A stretch of 64,000 nt of DNA from contig NZ_KB235903.1 in assembly GCF_000332155.1 (NCBI RefSeq), positions 2,028,263 to 2,092,262 of the forward strand. The letters are read 5' to 3'. Position 1 is the first letter of the stretch. Each line of letters begins with the position of its first letter. Positions 63,885 through 64,000 of the stretch are shown piece by piece. The DNA is from Kamptonema formosum PCC 6407. GTDB lineage: Bacteria; Cyanobacteriota; Cyanobacteriia; Cyanobacteriales; Microcoleaceae. Below the pieces are notes generated by a model. The model was not told the origin of the DNA. It searched no databases and saw only the letters and a program-made list of their open reading frames with translations. Made by a program: the position numbers and the translations under genes.

Positions 63885-64000
63885 CTATGCCGAAACCGCT
63901 ACGGGTTCGGCTTCAACTACTGGGGAACCATAAACACTGACTTTCTTGCGGGTTTTACCCTTTCTCTCAAAAGTCACTACGCCATCAACGAGGGCGAACA
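63885..64000 (-). CDS. rpmA: 50S ribosomal protein L27 (bL27), 3' end only
   Basis: The last 38 codons and stop of a gene running off the right edge. The encoded end [14 protein letters not shown]-type sequence (here [20 protein letters not shown]) followed by [17 protein letters not shown] is the conserved C-terminal strand of bL27, a large-subunit protein near the peptidyl transferase centre. The acidic Val/Ala-rich tail is usual in cyanobacteria. The N-terminal part and the usual upstream rplU lie outside the window. Confidence 0.9.
   Translation of the reverse strand, partial: FALVDGVVTFERKGKTRKKVSVYGSPVVEAEPVAVSA

Overview
The window reads as cyanobacterial chromosome, most likely from a filamentous non-heterocystous Oscillatoriales type (Microcoleus, Oscillatoria or Kamptonema-like). 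Supporting genes are phosphoribulokinase, light-independent protochlorophyllide reductase chlB, the phycobilisome-degradation protein NblA, GUN4, HemB, a Tic22-family protein and an HpsJ-like protein. The octamer GCGATCGC (HIP1) is very dense, and gaps are full of heptanucleotide tandem repeats (GGGGCTA, CTTCCTT, GGTTAAC). The genus is inferred; no 16S gene is present.

Layout. 0.3-5 kb: prk and a five-PAS/GAF diguanylate cyclase. 5-11 kb: a conserved small protein, an ABC1/UbiB-family kinase, a PP2C phosphatase, and anmK split by a G-rich insertion. 11-18 kb: nblA, a membrane Ser/Thr kinase, gun4, an ADP-heptose-pathway nucleotidyltransferase, an HpsJ-like protein and a glycosyltransferase. 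18-22 kb: dxs, then two tandem copies of a translationally coupled pair (unknown 105-aa protein plus retropepsin-like protein). 22-31 kb: a large RTX adhesin-like protein, mtnA, a protein with four tandem pilin-like modules, and an orphan sugar-ABC ATPase. 31-35 kb: HD hydrolase, Uma2, then thyX, dut and dCMP deaminase, which together form a dTMP-synthesis cluster. 35-44 kb: an AT-rich membrane NACHT/STAND NTPase, a CobO-like protein without a P-loop, adk, rph, a GT-C membrane protein and chlB.

The 44-48.3 kb stretch is accessory. It holds DUF4926, a Panacea-domain antitoxin with an amber-interrupted toxin, a vMAP-type HTH protein, two copies of a putative toxin/immunity module, and a frameshifted Phd antitoxin. 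Both toxin copies are damaged while both putative immunity genes are intact. After that the content returns to core genes: membrane and YtxH/DUF948 proteins, a zinc metallopeptidase, secG-gpmI, a proline-rich lipoprotein, two MORN-repeat proteins, Uma2, an ACT-like protein, two GNATs, tRNA-Pro(UGG), tic22, prmC, hemB, and the 3' end of rpmA at the right edge.

The gaps carry two MITE-like families. Family A has termini TATAGCAACCGC with TA at the junctions and an interior of GGGGCTA heptamers. Family B has termini AGGACTTACGCA. One family A copy sits inside another repeat whose empty counterpart also lies in this window, which gives direct sequence evidence of past insertion. No transposase gene and no CRISPR array were found.
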